Positions 1-14,456 of a stretch of DNA of 64,000 nt are shown piece by piece. The position numbers were made by a program, and so were the translations under genes. Location: contig JAVIAB010000041.1 in assembly GCA_032433765.1 (NCBI GenBank), positions 76,034,232 to 76,098,231 of the forward strand. The letters are read 5' to 3'. Below the pieces are notes generated by a model, which was not told where the DNA came from, did no database searches, and worked only from the letters and a program-made list of their open reading frames with translations. This DNA is from Megaustenia siamemsis. Its lineage: Eukaryota > Mollusca > Gastropoda > Stylommatophora > Ariophantidae. Within the stretch, counting starts at the first letter, position 1; each line of letters opens with the position of its first letter.

Positions 1-3000
1 CTAGTAGGACAAGAAACTTTATCTCTAGTAGGACAAGAACTTTATCTCTAGTAGGACAAGAAACTTTATCTCTAGTAGGACAAGAAACTTTATCTCTAGT
101 AGGACAAGAAACTATATCTCTAATATGACAAGAAACTTTATCTCTAGTAGGACAAGAACTTTATCTCTAATAGGACAAGAAACTATATCTCTAATATGAC
201 AAGAAACTTTATCTCTAGTAGGACAACAAACTATATTCTAATATGACAAGAAAGGTTATCTCTAGTAGGACAAGAAACTATATCTCTAATATGACAAGAA
301 ACTTTATCTCTAGTAGGACAAGAACTTTATCTCTAGTAGGACAAGAAAACTTATATCTCTAATATGACAAGAAACTTTATCTCTAGTAGGACAAGAAACT
401 ATATCTCTAGTAGGACAAGAACTTTATCTCTAGTAGGACAAGAAACTTTATCTCTAGTATGACAAGAAAATATATCTCTAGTAGGACAAGAACTTTATCT
501 CTAGTAGGACAAGAAACTATATCTCTAATATGACAAGAAACTTATCTCTAGTAGGACAAGAACTTTATCTCTAGTAGGACAAGAAACTATATCTCTAATA
601 TGACAAGAAACTTATCTCTAGTAGGACAAAGAACTATATCTCTAATATGACAAGAAACTTTATCTCTTGTAGGACAAGAAACTATTTCTCTAATATGACA
701 AGAAACTTTATCTCTAGTATGACAAGAAACTTTATCTCTAGTAGGACAAGAAAGAAACTATATCTCTAATATGACAAGAACTTTATCTCTAGTAGGACAA
801 GAAACATCTCTAGTAGGACAAGAAACTTTATCTCTAGTATGACAAGAAACTTTATCTCTAGTATGACAAGAAACTTTATCTCTAGTAGGAAAAGAAACAT
901 ATATCTCTAGTAGAACAAGAAACTTATCTCTAGTAGGACAAGAAACTATATTTCTAATATGACAAGAAAGGTTATCTCTAGTAGGACAAGAAACTATATC
1001 TAATATGACAAGAAACTTTATCTCTAGTAGGACAAGAACTTTATCTCTAGTAGGACAAGAAAATATATCTCTAATATGACAAGAAACTTTATCTCTAGTA
1101 GGACAAGAAACTATATCTCTAGTAAGACAAGAACTTTATCTCTAGTAGGACAAGAACTTTATCTCTAGTATGACAAGAAACTATATCTCTAGTAGGACAA
1201 GAACTTTATCTCTAGTAGGACAAGAAACTATATCTCTAATATGACAAGAAACTTTATCTCTAGTAGGACAAGAACTTTATCTCTAGTAGGACAAGAAACT
1301 ATATCTCTAATATGACAAGAAACTTTATCTCTAGTAGGACAACAAACTATATCTCTAATATGACAAGAAAGGTTATCTCTTGTAGGACAAGAAACTATTT
1401 CTTAATATGACAAGAAACTTTATCTCTAGTAGGACAAGAAACTTTATCTCTAGCATGACAAGAAACTTTATCTCTAGTAGGACAAGAACTTTATCTCTAG
1501 TAGGACAAAAACTTTATCTCTAATAGGACAAGAAACTTTATCTCTAGTAGGACAAGAACTTTATCTCTAGTAGGACAAGAAACTTTATCTCTAGTAGGAC
1601 AAGAAACTTTATCTCTAGTAGGACAAGAAACTTTATCTCTTGTATGACAAGAAACTTTATCTCTAGTATGACAAGAAACTTTATCTCTAGTATGACAAGA
1701 AACTTTATCTCTAGTATGACAAGAAACTTTATCTCTAGTATGACAAGAAACTTTATCTCTAGTAGGACAAGAAACTTTATCTCTAGTATGACAAGAACTT
1801 TATCTCTAGTATGACAAGAAACTTTATCTCTAGAAGGACAAGAACTTTATCTCTAGTAGGACAAGAACTTTATCTCTAGTAGGACAAGACACTATCTCTA
1901 GAAGGACAAGACACTATCTCTAATAGGACAAGACACTATCTCTAATAGGATAAGACACTATATCTCTATATAGGACAAGACACTATATCTCTAATAGGAC
2001 AAAAGCAACTTATCTCTAATAGCACAAGACACTATATCTCTAGTAGGACAAGAAACTATATCTCTAATATGACAAGAAAGGTATCTCTAGTAGGACAAGA
2101 AACTATATCTAATATGACAAGAAACTTTATCTCTAGTAGGACAAGAACTTTATCTCTAGTAGGACAAGAAAATATATCTCTAATATGACAAGAAACTTTA
2201 TCTCTAGTAGGACAAGAAACTATATCTCTAGTAAGACAAGAAACTTTATCTCTAGTAGGACAAGAACTTATCTCTAGTATGACAAGAAACTATATCTCTA
2301 GTAGGACAAGAACTTTATCTCTAGTAGGACAAGAAACTATATCTCTAATATGACAAGAAACTTTATCTCTAGTAGGACAAGAACTTTATCTCTAGTAGGA
2401 CAAGAAACTATATCTCTAATATGACAAGAAACTTTATCTCTAGTAGGACAAAGAAACTATATCTCTAATATGACAAGAAAGGTTATCTCTTGTAGGACAA
2501 GAAACTATTCTCTAATATGACAAGAAAACTTTATCTCTAGTATGACAAGAAACTTTATCTCTAGTATGACAAGAAACTTTATCTCTAGTAGGACAAGAAA
2601 CTTTATCTCTAGTAGGACAACAACTTTATCTCTAGAAGGACAAGAAACTTTATCTCTAGTAGGACAAGAAACTTTATCTCTAGTAGGACAAGAAACTTTA
2701 TCTCTAGTAGGACAAGAAACTTTATCTCTAGTAGGACAAGAAACTTTATCTCTAGTATGACAAGAAACTTTATCTCTAGTAGGACAAGAAACTTTATCTC
2801 TAGTATGACAAGAAACTTTATCTCTAGTATGACAAGAAACTTTATCTCTAGTATGACAAGAAACTTTATCTCTAGTAGGACAAGAAACTTTATCTCTAGT
2901 ATGACAAGAACTTTATCTCTAGTATGACAAGAAACTTATCTCTAGAAGGACAAGAAACTTTATCTCTAGTAGGACAAGAACTTTATCTCTAGTAGGACAA

Positions 3001-3648
3001 GACACTTTATCTCTAGAAGGACAAGACACTATCTCTAATAGGACAAGACACTATCTCTAATAGGATAAGACACTATATCTCTAATAGGACAAGACACTAT
3101 ATCTCTAATAGGACAAACACGTTATCTCTAATAGCACAAGACACTATATCTCTAATAGGACAAGACACAATATCTTTAATAGGACAAGGACTATATCTCT
3201 AATAGGACAAGACACTATATCTCTTATAGGACAAGAAACTTTATCTCTAGTATGACAAGAAACTTTATCTCTAAAAGGACAAGAAACTTATCTCTAGTAG
3301 GACAAGAAACTATATCTCTATTATGACAAGAAACTTTATCTCTAGTAGGATAAGAACTTTATCTCTAGTATGACAAGAAACTTTATCTCTAGTAGGACAA
3401 GAACTTTATCTCTAGTATGACAAGAAACTTTATCTCTAGTAGGACAAGAACTTTATCTCTAGTAGGACAAGAACTTATCTCTAGTAGGACAAGAAACTTT
3501 ATCTCTAGTAGGACAAGAACTTTATCTCTAGTAGGACAAGAAACTTTATCTCTAGTAGGACAAGAACTTTATCTCTAGTAGGACAAGAAACTTTATCTCT
3601 AATAGGACAAGAACACTATCTCTAATAAGACAAGACATTTTATCTCTA
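1..3648. repeat. 23/24-bp satellite array, left block
   Basis: Head-to-tail copies of a 24-bp unit with core tttatctctagta followed by ggacaagaaac. A common 23-bp variant lacks one a (gaactt instead of gaaactt). Other variants include gtatgac, aatatgac, gaaggac and actatatctct. Variants cluster, so some blocks look duplicated: the aaggttatctct variant near 970 and 1370 recurs near 2075 and 2480, an offset of about 1.1 kb. The array starts at or before base 1. Short open frames inside it reading TRNFISSR-type octapeptides exist only because 24 is a multiple of three. Confidence 0.97.
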
Positions 3649-3748
3649 NNNNNNNNNNNNNNNNNNNNNNNNNNNNNNNNNNNNNNNNNNNNNNNNNNNN
3701 NNNNNNNNNNNNNNNNNNNNNNNNNNNNNNNNNNNNNNNNNNNNNNNN
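3649..3748. other. assembly gap (100 N)
   Basis: Exactly 100 N bases inside the satellite. A round 100 usually marks a gap of unknown size, so the true array length here is undefined. Confidence 0.99.
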
Positions 3749-6700
3749 TTATCTCTAGAAGGACAGAAACTTTATCTCTAGTATGACAAGAAACTTTATC
3801 TCTAGAAGGACAGAAACTTTATCTCTATTGACAAGAAACTTTATCTCTAGTAGACAAGAAACTTTATCTCTAGTGACAAGAACTTTATCTCTAGTAGGAC
3901 AAGAACTTTATCTCTAGTAGTAGGACAAGAACTTTATCTCTAGTAGGACAAGAACTTTATCTCTAGTAGGACAAGAACTTTATCTCTAGTAGGACAAGAA
4001 CTTTATCTCTAGTAGGACAAGAACTTTATCTCTAGTATGACAAGAAACTTTATCTCTAGTAGGACAAGAACTTTATCTCTAGTAGGACAAGAAACTTTAT
4101 CTCTAGTAGGACAAGAACTTTATCTCTAGTAGGACAAGAACTTTATCTCTAGTAGGACAAGAAACTTTATCTCTAGTAGGACAAGAACATTATCTCTAGT
4201 ATGACAAGAAACTTTATCTCTAGTATGACAAGAAACTTTATCTCTAGTAGGACAAGAACTTTATCTCTAGTAGGACAAGAACTTTATCTCTAGTAGGACA
4301 AGAACTTTATCTCTAGTAGGACAAGAACTTTATCTCTAGTATGACAAGAAACTTTATCTCTAGTAGGACAAGAAACTTTATCTCTAGTAGGACAAGAACT
4401 TTATCTCTAGTAGGACAAGAACTTTATCTCTAGTAGGACAAGAACTTTATCTCTAGTAGGACAATAACTTTATCTCTAGTAGGACAAGAAACTTTATCTC
4501 TAGTAGGACAAGAACTTTATCTCTAGCATGACAAGAAACTTTATCTCTAGTAGGACAAGAACTTTATCTCTAGTAGGACAACAACTTTATCTCTAGAAGG
4601 ACAAGAAACTTTATCTCTAGTAGGACAAGAACTTTATCTATAGTAGGACAAGAAACTTTATCTCTAGTAGGACAAGAAACTTTATCTCTAGTAGGACAAG
4701 AAACTTTATCTCTTGTATGACAAGAAACTTTATCTCTAGTATGACAAGAAACTTTATCTCTAGTATGACAAGAAACTTTATCTCTAGTATGACAAGAAAC
4801 TTATCTCTAGTATGACAAGAAACTTTATCTCTAGTAGGACAAGAAACTTTATCTCTAGTATGACAAGAACTTTATCTTTAGTATGACAAGAAACTTATCT
4901 CTAGAAGGACAAGAAACTTTATCTCTAGTAGGACAAGAACTTTATCTCTAGTAGGACAAGACACTTTATCTCTAGAAGGACAAGAAACTTTATCTCTAGT
5001 AGGACAAGAACTTTATCTCTAGTATGACAAGAAACTTATCTCTAGTAGGACAAGAAACTTTATCTCTAGTAGGACAAGAAACTTATCTCTAGTAGGACAA
5101 GAAACGTCATCTCTAGTATGACAAGAACTTAATCTCTAATATGACAAGAAACTTTATCTCTAGTTGGACAAGAAACTTTATCTCTAGTAGGACAAGAAAC
5201 TTTATCTCTAGTAGGACAAGAAACTTTATCTCTAGTATGACAAGAAACTTTATCTCTAGTATGACAAGAAACTTTATCTTAGTAGAAAGAAACATTATCT
5301 CTAGTAGAACAAGAAACTTTATCTCTAGTAGGACAAGAAACTTCATCTCTAGTATGACAAGAAACTTTATCTCTAGTAAGACAAGAAACTTTATCTCTAG
5401 TAAGACAAGAAACTTTATCTCTAGTAGGACAAGAAACATATCTCTAATATGACAAGAACTTTATCTCTAGTAGGACAAGAAACTTTATCTCTAGTATGAC
5501 AAGAAACTTTATCTCTAGTAGGACAAGAAACTTTATCTCTAGTAGGACAATAACTTTATCTCTAGTAGGACAAGAAACTTTATCTCTAGTAGGACAATAA
5601 ACTTTATCTCTAGTAGGACAAGAAACTTTATCTCTAGAAGGACAAGAACTTTATCTCTAGTAGGACAAGAACTTTATCTCTAGTATGACAAGAAACTTTA
5701 TCTCTAGAAGGACAAGAAACTTTATCTCTAGTATAACAAGAAACTTTATCTCTAGTAGGACAAGAAACTTTATCTCTAGTTGACAAGAAACTTTATCTCT
5801 AGTATGACAAGAAACTTTATCTCTAGTAGGACAAGAACTTATCTCTAGTAGGACAAGAACTTTATCTCTAGTAGGACAATAAACTTTATCTCTAGTAGGA
5901 CAAGAACTTTATCTCTAGTAGGACAAGAAACTTATCTCTAGTAGACAAGAACTTTATCTCTAGTAGGACAAGAACTTTATCTCTAGTAGGACAAGAACTT
6001 TATCTCTAGTAGGACAAGAACTTATCTCTAGTAGGACAAGAACTTTATCTCTAGTAGACAAGAACTTTATCTCTAGTAGGACAATAAACTTTATCTCTAG
6101 TAGGACAAGAACTTTATCTCTAGTAGACAAGAACTTTATCTCTAGTAGGACAATAAAACTTTATCTCTAGTAGACAAGAAACTTTATCTCTAGTAGGACA
6201 AGAACTTTATCTCTAGTAGGACAAGAACTTTATCTCTAGTAGGGACAAGAACTTTATCTCTAGTAGGACAAGAACTTTATCTCTAGTAGACAAGAACTTT
6301 ATCTCTAGTAGGACAAGAACTTTATCTCTAGTAGGACAAGAAACTTTATCTCTAGTAGGACAAGAACTTTATCTCTAGTAGGACAAGAACTTTATCTCTA
6401 GTAGGACAAGAACTTATCTCTAGTATGACAAGAAACTTATCTCTAGTAGGACAAGAACTTTATCTCTAGTAGGACAAGAAAACTATATCTCTAGTAGGAC
6501 AAGAACTTTATCTCTAGATGACAAGAACTTTATCTCTAGTATGACAAGAAACTTTATCTCTAGTAGGACAAGAACTTTATCTCTAGTAGGACAAGAACTT
6601 TATCTCTAGTATGACAAGAAACTTTATCTCTAGTAGGACAAGAACTTTATCTCTAGTATGACAAGAAACTTTATCTCTAGTAGGACAAGAACTTTATCTC

Positions 6701-9700
6701 TAGTATGACAAGAAACTTATCTCTAGTAGGACAAGAACTTTATCTCTAGTAGGACAAGAACTTTATCTAGTATGACAGAAACTTTATCTCTAGTTTGACA
6801 AGAAACTTATCTCTAGTATGACAAGAAACTTTATCTCTAGTAGGACAAGAACTTTATCTCTAGTAGGACAAGAAACTTTATCTCTAGTATGACAAGAAAC
6901 TTTATCTCTAGTAGGACAAGAACTTTATCTCTAGTATGACAAGAAATTTATCTCTAGTAGGACAAGAACTTTATCTCTAGTAGGACAAGAACTTTATCTC
7001 TAGTAGGACAAGAAACTTTATCTCTAGTATGACAAGAAACTTATCTCTAGTAGGACAAGAACTTTATCTCTAGTAGGACAAGAACTTTATCTCTAGTAGG
7101 ACAAGAACTTTATCTCTAGTAGGACAAGAACTTTATCTCTAGTAGGACAAGAACTTTATCTCTAGTAGGACAAGAACTTTATCTCTAGTAGGACAAGAAC
7201 TTTATCTCTAGTAGGACAAGAACTTTATCTCTAGCATGACAAGAAACTTATCTCTAGTAGGACAAGAAACTTTATCTCTAGTAGGACAAGAACTTTATCT
7301 CTAGAAGGACAAGAAACTTTATCTCTAGTAGGACAAGACTTTTCTCTAGTAGGACAAGAAACTTTATCTCTAGTAGGACAAGAAACTTTATCTCTAGTAG
7401 GACAAGAAACTTTATCTCAAGTATGACAAGAAACTTTATCTCTAGTATGACAAGAAACTTTATCTCTAGTATGACAAGAAACTTTATCTCTAGTATGACA
7501 AGAAACTTATCTCTAGTATGACAAGAAACTTTATCTCTAGTAGGAAAAGAAACATTATCTCTAGAATGACAAGAACTTTATCTCTAGTATGACAAGAAAC
7601 TTTATCTCTAGAAGGACATGAAACTTTATCTCTAGTAGGACAAGAAACTTTATCTCTAGAATGACAAGAACTTTATCTCTAGTATGACAAGAAACTTTAT
7701 CTCTAGAAGGACATGAAACTTTATCTCTAGTAGGACAAGAACTTTATCTCTAGTAGGACAAGACACTTTATCTCTAGAAGGACAAGAAACTTTATCTCTA
7801 GTAGGACAAGAACTTTATCTCTAGTATGACAAGAAACTTTATCTCTAGTAGGACAAGAAACTGTATCTCTAGTAGGACAAGAAACTTTATCTCTAGTAGG
7901 ACAAGAAACGTCATCTCTAGTATGACAAGAAACTTTATCTCTAATATGACAAGAAAGTTTATCTCTAGTTGGACAAGAAACTTTATCTCTAGTAGGACAA
8001 GAAACTGTATCTCTAGTAGGACAAGAAACTTTATCTCTAGTAGGACAAGAAACGTCATCTCTAGTATGACAGAAACTTTATCTCTAATATGACAAGAAAG
8101 TTTATCTCTAGTTGGACAGAAACTTTATCTCTAGTAGGACAAGAAACTTTATCTCTAGTAGGACAAGAAACTTAATCTCTAGTATGACAAGAAACTTTAT
8201 CTCTAATATGACAAGAAAGTTTATCTCTAGTTGGACAAGAAACTTTATCTCTAGTAGGACAAGAACTTTATCTCTAGTATGACAAGAACTTTATCTCTAG
8301 TAGGACAAGAACTTTATCTCTAGTAGGACAAGAACTTTATCTCTAGTAGGACAAGAACTTTATCTCTAGTATGACAAGAAACTTTATCTCTAGTAGGACA
8401 AGAACTTTATCTCTAGTAGGACAAGAACTTTATCTCTAGTAGGACAAGAACTTTATCTCTAGTAGGACAAGAACTTTATCTCTAGTAGGACAAGAACTTT
8501 ATCTCTAGTAGGACAAGAACTTTATCTCTAGTAGGACAAGAACTTTATCTCTAGTAGGACAAGAACTTTATCTCTAGCATGACAAGAAACTTATCTCTAG
8601 TAGGACAAGAACTTTATCTCTAGTGGACAAGAACTTTATCTCTAGAAGGACAAGAACTTTATCTCTAGTAGGACAAGATCTTTTCTCTAGTAGGACAAGA
8701 AACTTTATCTCTAGTAGGACAAGAAACTTTATCTCTAGTAGGACAAGAAACTTTATCTCAAGTATGACAAGAAACTTTATCTCTAGTATGACAAGAAACT
8801 TTATCTCTAGTATGACAAGAAACTTTATCTCTAGTATGACAAGAAACTTTATCTCTAGTCTGACAAGAAACTTTATCTCTAGTAGGAAAAGAAACATTAT
8901 CTCTAGAATGACAAGAACTTATCTCTAGTATGACAAGAAACTTTATCTCTAGAAGGACATGAAACTTTATCTCTAGTAGGACAAGAAACTTTATCTCTAG
9001 AATGACAAGAAACTTTATCTCTAGTATGACAAGAAACTTTATCTCTAGAAGGACATGAACTTTATCTCTAGTAGGACAAGAACTTATCTCTAGTAGGACA
9101 AGACACTTTATCTCTAGAAGGACAAGAAACTTTATCTCTAGTAGGACAAGAACTTTATCTCTAGTATGACAAGAAACTTTATCTCTAGTAGGACAAGAAA
9201 CTGTATCTCTAGTAGGACAAGAAAACTTTATCTCTAGTAGGACAAGAAACGTCATCTAGTATGACAAGAAACTTTATCTCTAATATGACAAGAAAGTTTA
9301 TCTCTAGTGGACAAGAACTTTATCTCTAGTAGGACAAGAAACTGTATCTCTAGTAGGACAAGAAACTTATCTCTAGTAGGACAAGAAAACGTCATCTCTA
9401 GTATGACAAGAACTTTATCTAATATGACAAGAAAGTTTATCTCTAGTGACAAGAAACTTTATCTCTAGTAGGACAAGAAACTTTATCTCTAGTAGGACAA
9501 GAAACTTAATCTCTAGTATGACAAGAAACTTTATCTCTAATATGACAAGAAAGTTTATCTCTAGTGGACAAGAAACTTTATCTCTAGTAGGACAAGAAAA
9601 CTTTATCTCTAGTAGGACAAGAAACTTAATCTCTAGTATGACAAGAAACTTTATCTCTAGTAGGACAAGAAACTTTATCTCTAGTAGGACAAGAAACTTT

Positions 9701-9725
9701 ATCTCTAGTAAGACAAGACGCTATT
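3749..9725. repeat. 23/24-bp satellite array, right block
   Basis: Continuation of the same satellite after the gap. The 23-bp gaactt form is more frequent here, especially about 3900-7250. A block duplication is visible: rare variants aggaaaagaaacattatc (about 7543), aggacatgaaac (about 7612 and 7706) and gaaacgtcatctc (about 7905) recur about 1.34 kb later (8884, 8953, 9245). The array decays at its right edge (acgctattctctaataagac) and ends near 9725. Together the two blocks hold roughly 400 units. Confidence 0.97.
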
Positions 9726-11160
9726 CTCTAATAAGACTGGACAATAAGAAGTAGCATGGCCTGACACAGCCTTATACACCCGTGTATTGATAACTTAAAG
9801 AGCATGCTTAGAATGATCGGAGCTGGCTGCGCTCCACGGCATTGGTCACAGTCTCTGGGGAGGTCTATTCTCAAAGGTTGTTGCTTCATTTCCGTGCAAG
9901 GGCACGCGAATGTAACGGGGTAATGGATGGCCTGACAGACTTGCCAAATGATCGATGTTGAGTGTGAAAGGCAATGGGATGCAAGGACATTATAAATGCC
10001 TTCAAGGGCGTTGGACGAAAAAAAAAACGTCTTTAAAAATGACTGTGAATCAGCAGCCATAAACAGACTTCACGAATATCAAACCAAGGTGGGAGATGCC
10101 AGACGAGAGTGCTACTCATGGATATTCTTCCGAAGAGATATGAGCACTTACGGACTTGTACGATGTACAATGAGGATGACTTCCGAATAAACTAAACTAG
10201 ATTAGATAGGTTAATAATAATCAGAACACATCAGATAAGGGAATATAAGGTCGATGTTTATTAGAACAGTGATGAAAAAAAAATCAATCTAACTATAGAT
10301 ACATAATAATTAAAGATATGCATTATGAAGAGCCTTATCTCTTTGTTCTGAAACAAAATAAAAGTTATATGATAAGATTAATTAATTAAGCTATGGATTA
10401 TTAAAAGTCTTATAATCACATGTATGTGCTTGACATGGGTAAAACGGGAAAGGTTAACACACGACAGAAACAAATACAAATGTGTATTGAAGAAGATATG
10501 TGCTGTGTGATAAGATATAAATTTATAGGTGATAATTAATTTGACTATTAATACTATAGAGTCAGAAAGTAAACACTTTATTACAATTAAATTTTCATGA
10601 CGGTAAGGAATATTTGAAAACTTCCCTACATAGCTCGCTTGTAACATTAGTTTAAGAATCACTGCCATTTCGATTTCCAGAATTGCACAATTCTTCACTT
10701 ATTTGTAAACATGAAAGAAGCACAGCTCACTCTACCACGCGTGCTATTGACACAGGCCTCCTAGCTGGGTGGCAATATTGAATTTGGTTTAACCAATCAC
10801 AGCGGCGTGACGTTTTCTTTGTTGAGCTACTTTTATACAAAACATGTAGAGGGCAAAATAACAACCGCAATATGGAAAAGTTCACAGAAGAAATAGATTA
10901 AAGAAATGCAAATGACATTAACTGTTTATGGGCACAAGAGATAGTATGAACAGACAAATTTTAACATAAAATGTGTTAAAACAACGAATAGCAAATAACG
11001 GTAATGTGGTAAAAGAAACCTATCAATATCAGAGATAAAAACAAGTTGAAATGAAACATCAATGAGATACAAATGACAGTTATAATTGACTAATTAACAT
11101 AAAGAAAAACACGACCAAGTACTGGCTATTTAAAACAAGCAAGAATATCGTTATGCCATG
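9726..11160. other. stretch without a recognised gene
   Basis: Non-repetitive DNA after the satellite. About 9730-10190 is less AT-rich than its surroundings and has short open frames on both strands (for example 64 codons at 9996-10190), but I recognise no domain. It may be an old transposon remnant. From 10200 to 11160 the sequence is AT-rich and I see nothing. Confidence 0.5.
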
Positions 11161-11164
11161 AGCA

Positions 11165-11620
11165 TTAGAAGAAAATGTCATAGATTTAAAAACAGATTTG
11201 TACTCACGTTTCTTAGACTAGATTAAGGCACTTGACAGAATAAAGCACCAAAATAAACAATTTAGACAGTATACATCTTAACAGCAAAGATGTGAAAGAA
11301 ATAAAGAACACGTACGAACAACAAAGGCGCACAGAAAACTTGCAAAGATATGGAGTTGTTTCAATAGATCATAACTTAGACAGGGTTGAGCACTATCACT
11401 AGATTAACACAATCTAAAGAGTGAGGCGATACTTAGATCTCTGAAGGATATAAATGAGATATGAAACGTGGGACCTAGTAGGACCAACCTAAAATATGGA
11501 GATAATTAAGTGTTAACAGCCAACAACGAACATGAGCTACAGATATTTATTGACGTTGATAGTGGTGGAAATTAAACATAGAAACTTTAGCATAAAACAA
11601 CCAATAAACGCATAAATGAT
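11165..11620 (+). mobile_element. very degraded LINE reverse-transcriptase fragment
   Basis: Frame-hopping translation recovers FLD-IKALDRIKH near 11208-11250. This is the counterpart of the RT motif FIDYTKAFDRVHH in the RTE-1 copy at 35906-38643. Further pieces resemble the segment after the YADD box, for example NNEHELQIFID at about 11525-11555. Stops and indels are frequent, so it is an old dead copy. Limits are approximate and no TSD was found. Confidence 0.6.
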
Positions 11621-12409
11621 GTACATGGGATAAGTCAGTGAACACAAATATCTGTAAACGATACAATTTTAGCTGCTAGGTGAACAAGACGTCTAGAATA
11701 GTTTAAGCTAATGTTGCGTTTCAAGAAATTAAAGCCAAAAAAAAAAATACGCAAATCTTCTTCGAGAGTTGAAATATGTGAAAGATTCTTTAGTGTTTTT
11801 AGCACCAGTCCTAGGATCGCGATGCCGGTCAGCAGTTGGGCTGAATGTGATGAGTGACTCATAGCTGACTACTTTTGTTGCTATCAGCGGCAGCATGTTA
11901 ACCTCCATGCACTGGATCAGATAGGAGACTAAATAGTCTGGTCAAGCCAGCAGAGAAGGCAGCCCAGAAAAGCTATGCTGCAATCGGAGATGGTTTGACG
12001 AAAGGCGCATACACCACATCTTTCTATAAACAACAAAACGCATTTACGTCAAATTAAGACTATTTAACTTAATTGGGCGATAACGAGGAGTAGTCGACGG
12101 GCCATAGAAGGAGCAAATCTGGACAAGTTGAGTGATTTCTAAACAGTGGGACAGAAGACAAGTAAATCTTTCAAAAATACACGGCTTATGAGAAGATTCT
12201 GAGATTACTATGGGAAGCTAAAGAGATCAACAGAAACGTTTTGAAAAAGCCACTGCAGTAAAAAAAAGCTCGTTATCAACACCAGGAGACAAGAAATATG
12301 ATTTATGACCAGATAAATGAAAATGGTAGAGCTAAAATATATTTTGACAAATGCGTCAAAAAAAAAAAGAGAGAAAGAAGAAAAAGTGACCAAAAGCCAA
12401 AAAAAGGAA

Positions 12410-12450
12410 ATAATAATAATAATAATAACAATAATAATAATAATAATAAT
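12410..12450. repeat. (AAT)n microsatellite
   Basis: Trinucleotide repeat of about 13 units with one aac interruption. Confidence 0.95.
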
Positions 12451-13291
12451 GGCATGAAGTAAAATCAATACTACAGGTGTAGAATCACAAAACAAACATT
12501 AGCAGAACCACAATTGCAGAAACAGAAAGTTGTGGCTAGACAAGATCATCTCCAACATCATGTATGGTATATGATAATGATGCTTTATGATGTACAATTT
12601 CTTTATTTGAATAAAATGTACTCATTGCAATTTTAAAAGGAAAATGTAATACAATAAAACACAGACACAGCGTGGAACAGCGCTGATCAAGTCTCCATAG
12701 AAAGAAGCAAGCCATGGTTAACGAACGTTCCAATATTTGATTGCAAAGACCATACCGGTAAAACATTGCATAAATTGTAAATTGTATAATTATGAAGGCT
12801 ATCGTTACTTGGTCCACATTGAGAAAAGCTGAAAACAAATAATGCAAAATTATAGATCAGGAATGTATAATATTTTTTTCTATAATAAAAATCATTGGTT
12901 GACATTATAAACAAACATTATAAACACGGCCAGAGGGACAAAATTAGAGTATCGTCACTAATTATATTGTGTAATTTAGTAATATATATAAATAATTATT
13001 GCACTTTGACGGCGTATTTTATCATTTGTAACAAGGTAATTAATTATTTATTTCAATATTACTTTTAAATTATTTCTTTCTAACCGACTGGAGCTTTGGT
13101 TTTAATTTATAAATTTTAAATAGAGTAGTTTCTGTTGACGCTTCGGGGACCAAGAAAATAGACTGGCGAGCTGCCATTTGACCATCTATGATTGAAATAG
13201 AAGTTAAGAATGATTAGTCGTTACATGACAAAATAATTTTGGATAATTAGGTCCTCTTTATTAATAGACACATCTGTATGTAATTAAGATT

Positions 13292-13315
13292 TCACACAAC
13301 ACACACACACACAAC
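13292..13315. repeat. (AC)n microsatellite
   Basis: Short imperfect ac dinucleotide run. Confidence 0.85.
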
Positions 13316-13717
13316 AGTAAATACAGAGTTTTGTTATTTTGTATATGGGGAATATGACATTAGTTAGACCTGTATTTCCCCATGACGATATATAAGATAA
13401 TGTGGTATTTATCAGCCAAACATTTCACATCAAATAGGTTTAAATGTTCACAGCATCGATCAACGTTGTAGACGTGCCGGTCAAATAAAATCAATCACAA
13501 CAGATGGAAACGGAACGAGTTACCACCTGGCGAGATGACGCGTGCACTTTTCATCACAGAAAAAAATGTACAGCTCAATACAAATAACAATTAATCTTAC
13601 AATCATTGTCTGCATATTGTTTTTGCCATTATGATCTACCACTTCTTATTCTTCTTCTACATCTCAAAACCCTTCGTCGACCTTCTCCGTATTTCTCCAT
13701 CTTCATAAATTTTTGGG

Positions 13718-13960
13718 GGAGGGTGGGAGTGGTATTAGAAGTAAGGTATCGGCCTCTGGACAAGAAGGTTCCTAGTTCGAATCCCACCAAAGGCGGTGGA
13801 CATATTCCATTTTGAAGCATTAGTTTCTTAACGGCGTTAGTTTGTGAGATCCGATGACTAGCCTTCTGGGATAACAACAACAACAAGAGGAGGTCACGTG
13901 TGCAGTCGCGCACTGTAACCTTCCTTGGCAAGTTAAAAGTCCACAAGAATAGGCCAAAGA
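13718..13960 (+). mobile_element. tRNA-derived SINE (type 2)
   Basis: The segment 13725-13790 reads like a tRNA. It has a B-box-like agttcgaatcc followed by cacc, about 35 bp downstream of a weak A-box region (ggtattagaagtaagg). A non-tRNA body follows, with an aacaacaacaa run near 13874. Limits are approximate and no TSD was established. An acceptor stem that would support a working tRNA is not evident, so a SINE head is the better reading. Confidence 0.6.
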
Positions 13961-14456
13961 AAAAAAAATGGCCACTGTTGGAGAAAAAGTTTTAAAAAAC
14001 AACAAAAATACCCATGCCTAAGACGGATATCTCAGACTAAAAGTTGCAGATCACAACATTAGCGACACACACCAACGTGAACGCTAAAAAGATGGTCCTA
14101 CTTTTCAAGGTCAGTCCATTCTTGAATGTTATCATTCCATCTCTTTCTCTATCTACCTCTCCTTCTGCCCCCTTTCACAGTTCCTTACAAAATAGTCTTT
14201 CCAAAGCCAGATAATGGAGACACATGACCAAACCATTTCATTGTACGTTTTTTTCACCTTAGTCAAAAGATCATCACAAGCACTTCGATTGCTTGTTGTA
14301 TTCTTTTGATAACTTGTTGTCATTCTGATAAGTGTGTTACATATATCCTTCTTTAAAGTTATATGTCCTCGAAAGATTTGCCAATGAGCCCTAGAGAGTA
14401 GGCAAATCTGACATGGATATGATCTGGGAAAACAAATTGACTAACCAATCACTATT

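Larger units (their letters stand above)
11621..13700. other. AT-rich stretch without a recognised gene
   Basis: No domain or supported exon seen. It contains an A-rich run around 12355-12400 and the two microsatellites listed separately. The small open frames on both strands are low-complexity. Confidence 0.5.

Noticed and set aside
2542..9754. Open frames of 60-165 codons on both strands in 1-9725
   Set aside because: They read 8-residue repeats forced by the 24-bp unit and run on both strands at once. There is no start, splice or flank evidence of coding.
9728..10190. Opposed frames at 9728-10060 (-) and 9996-10190 (+) as genes
   Set aside because: No domain, no codon-level support, no splice pattern.
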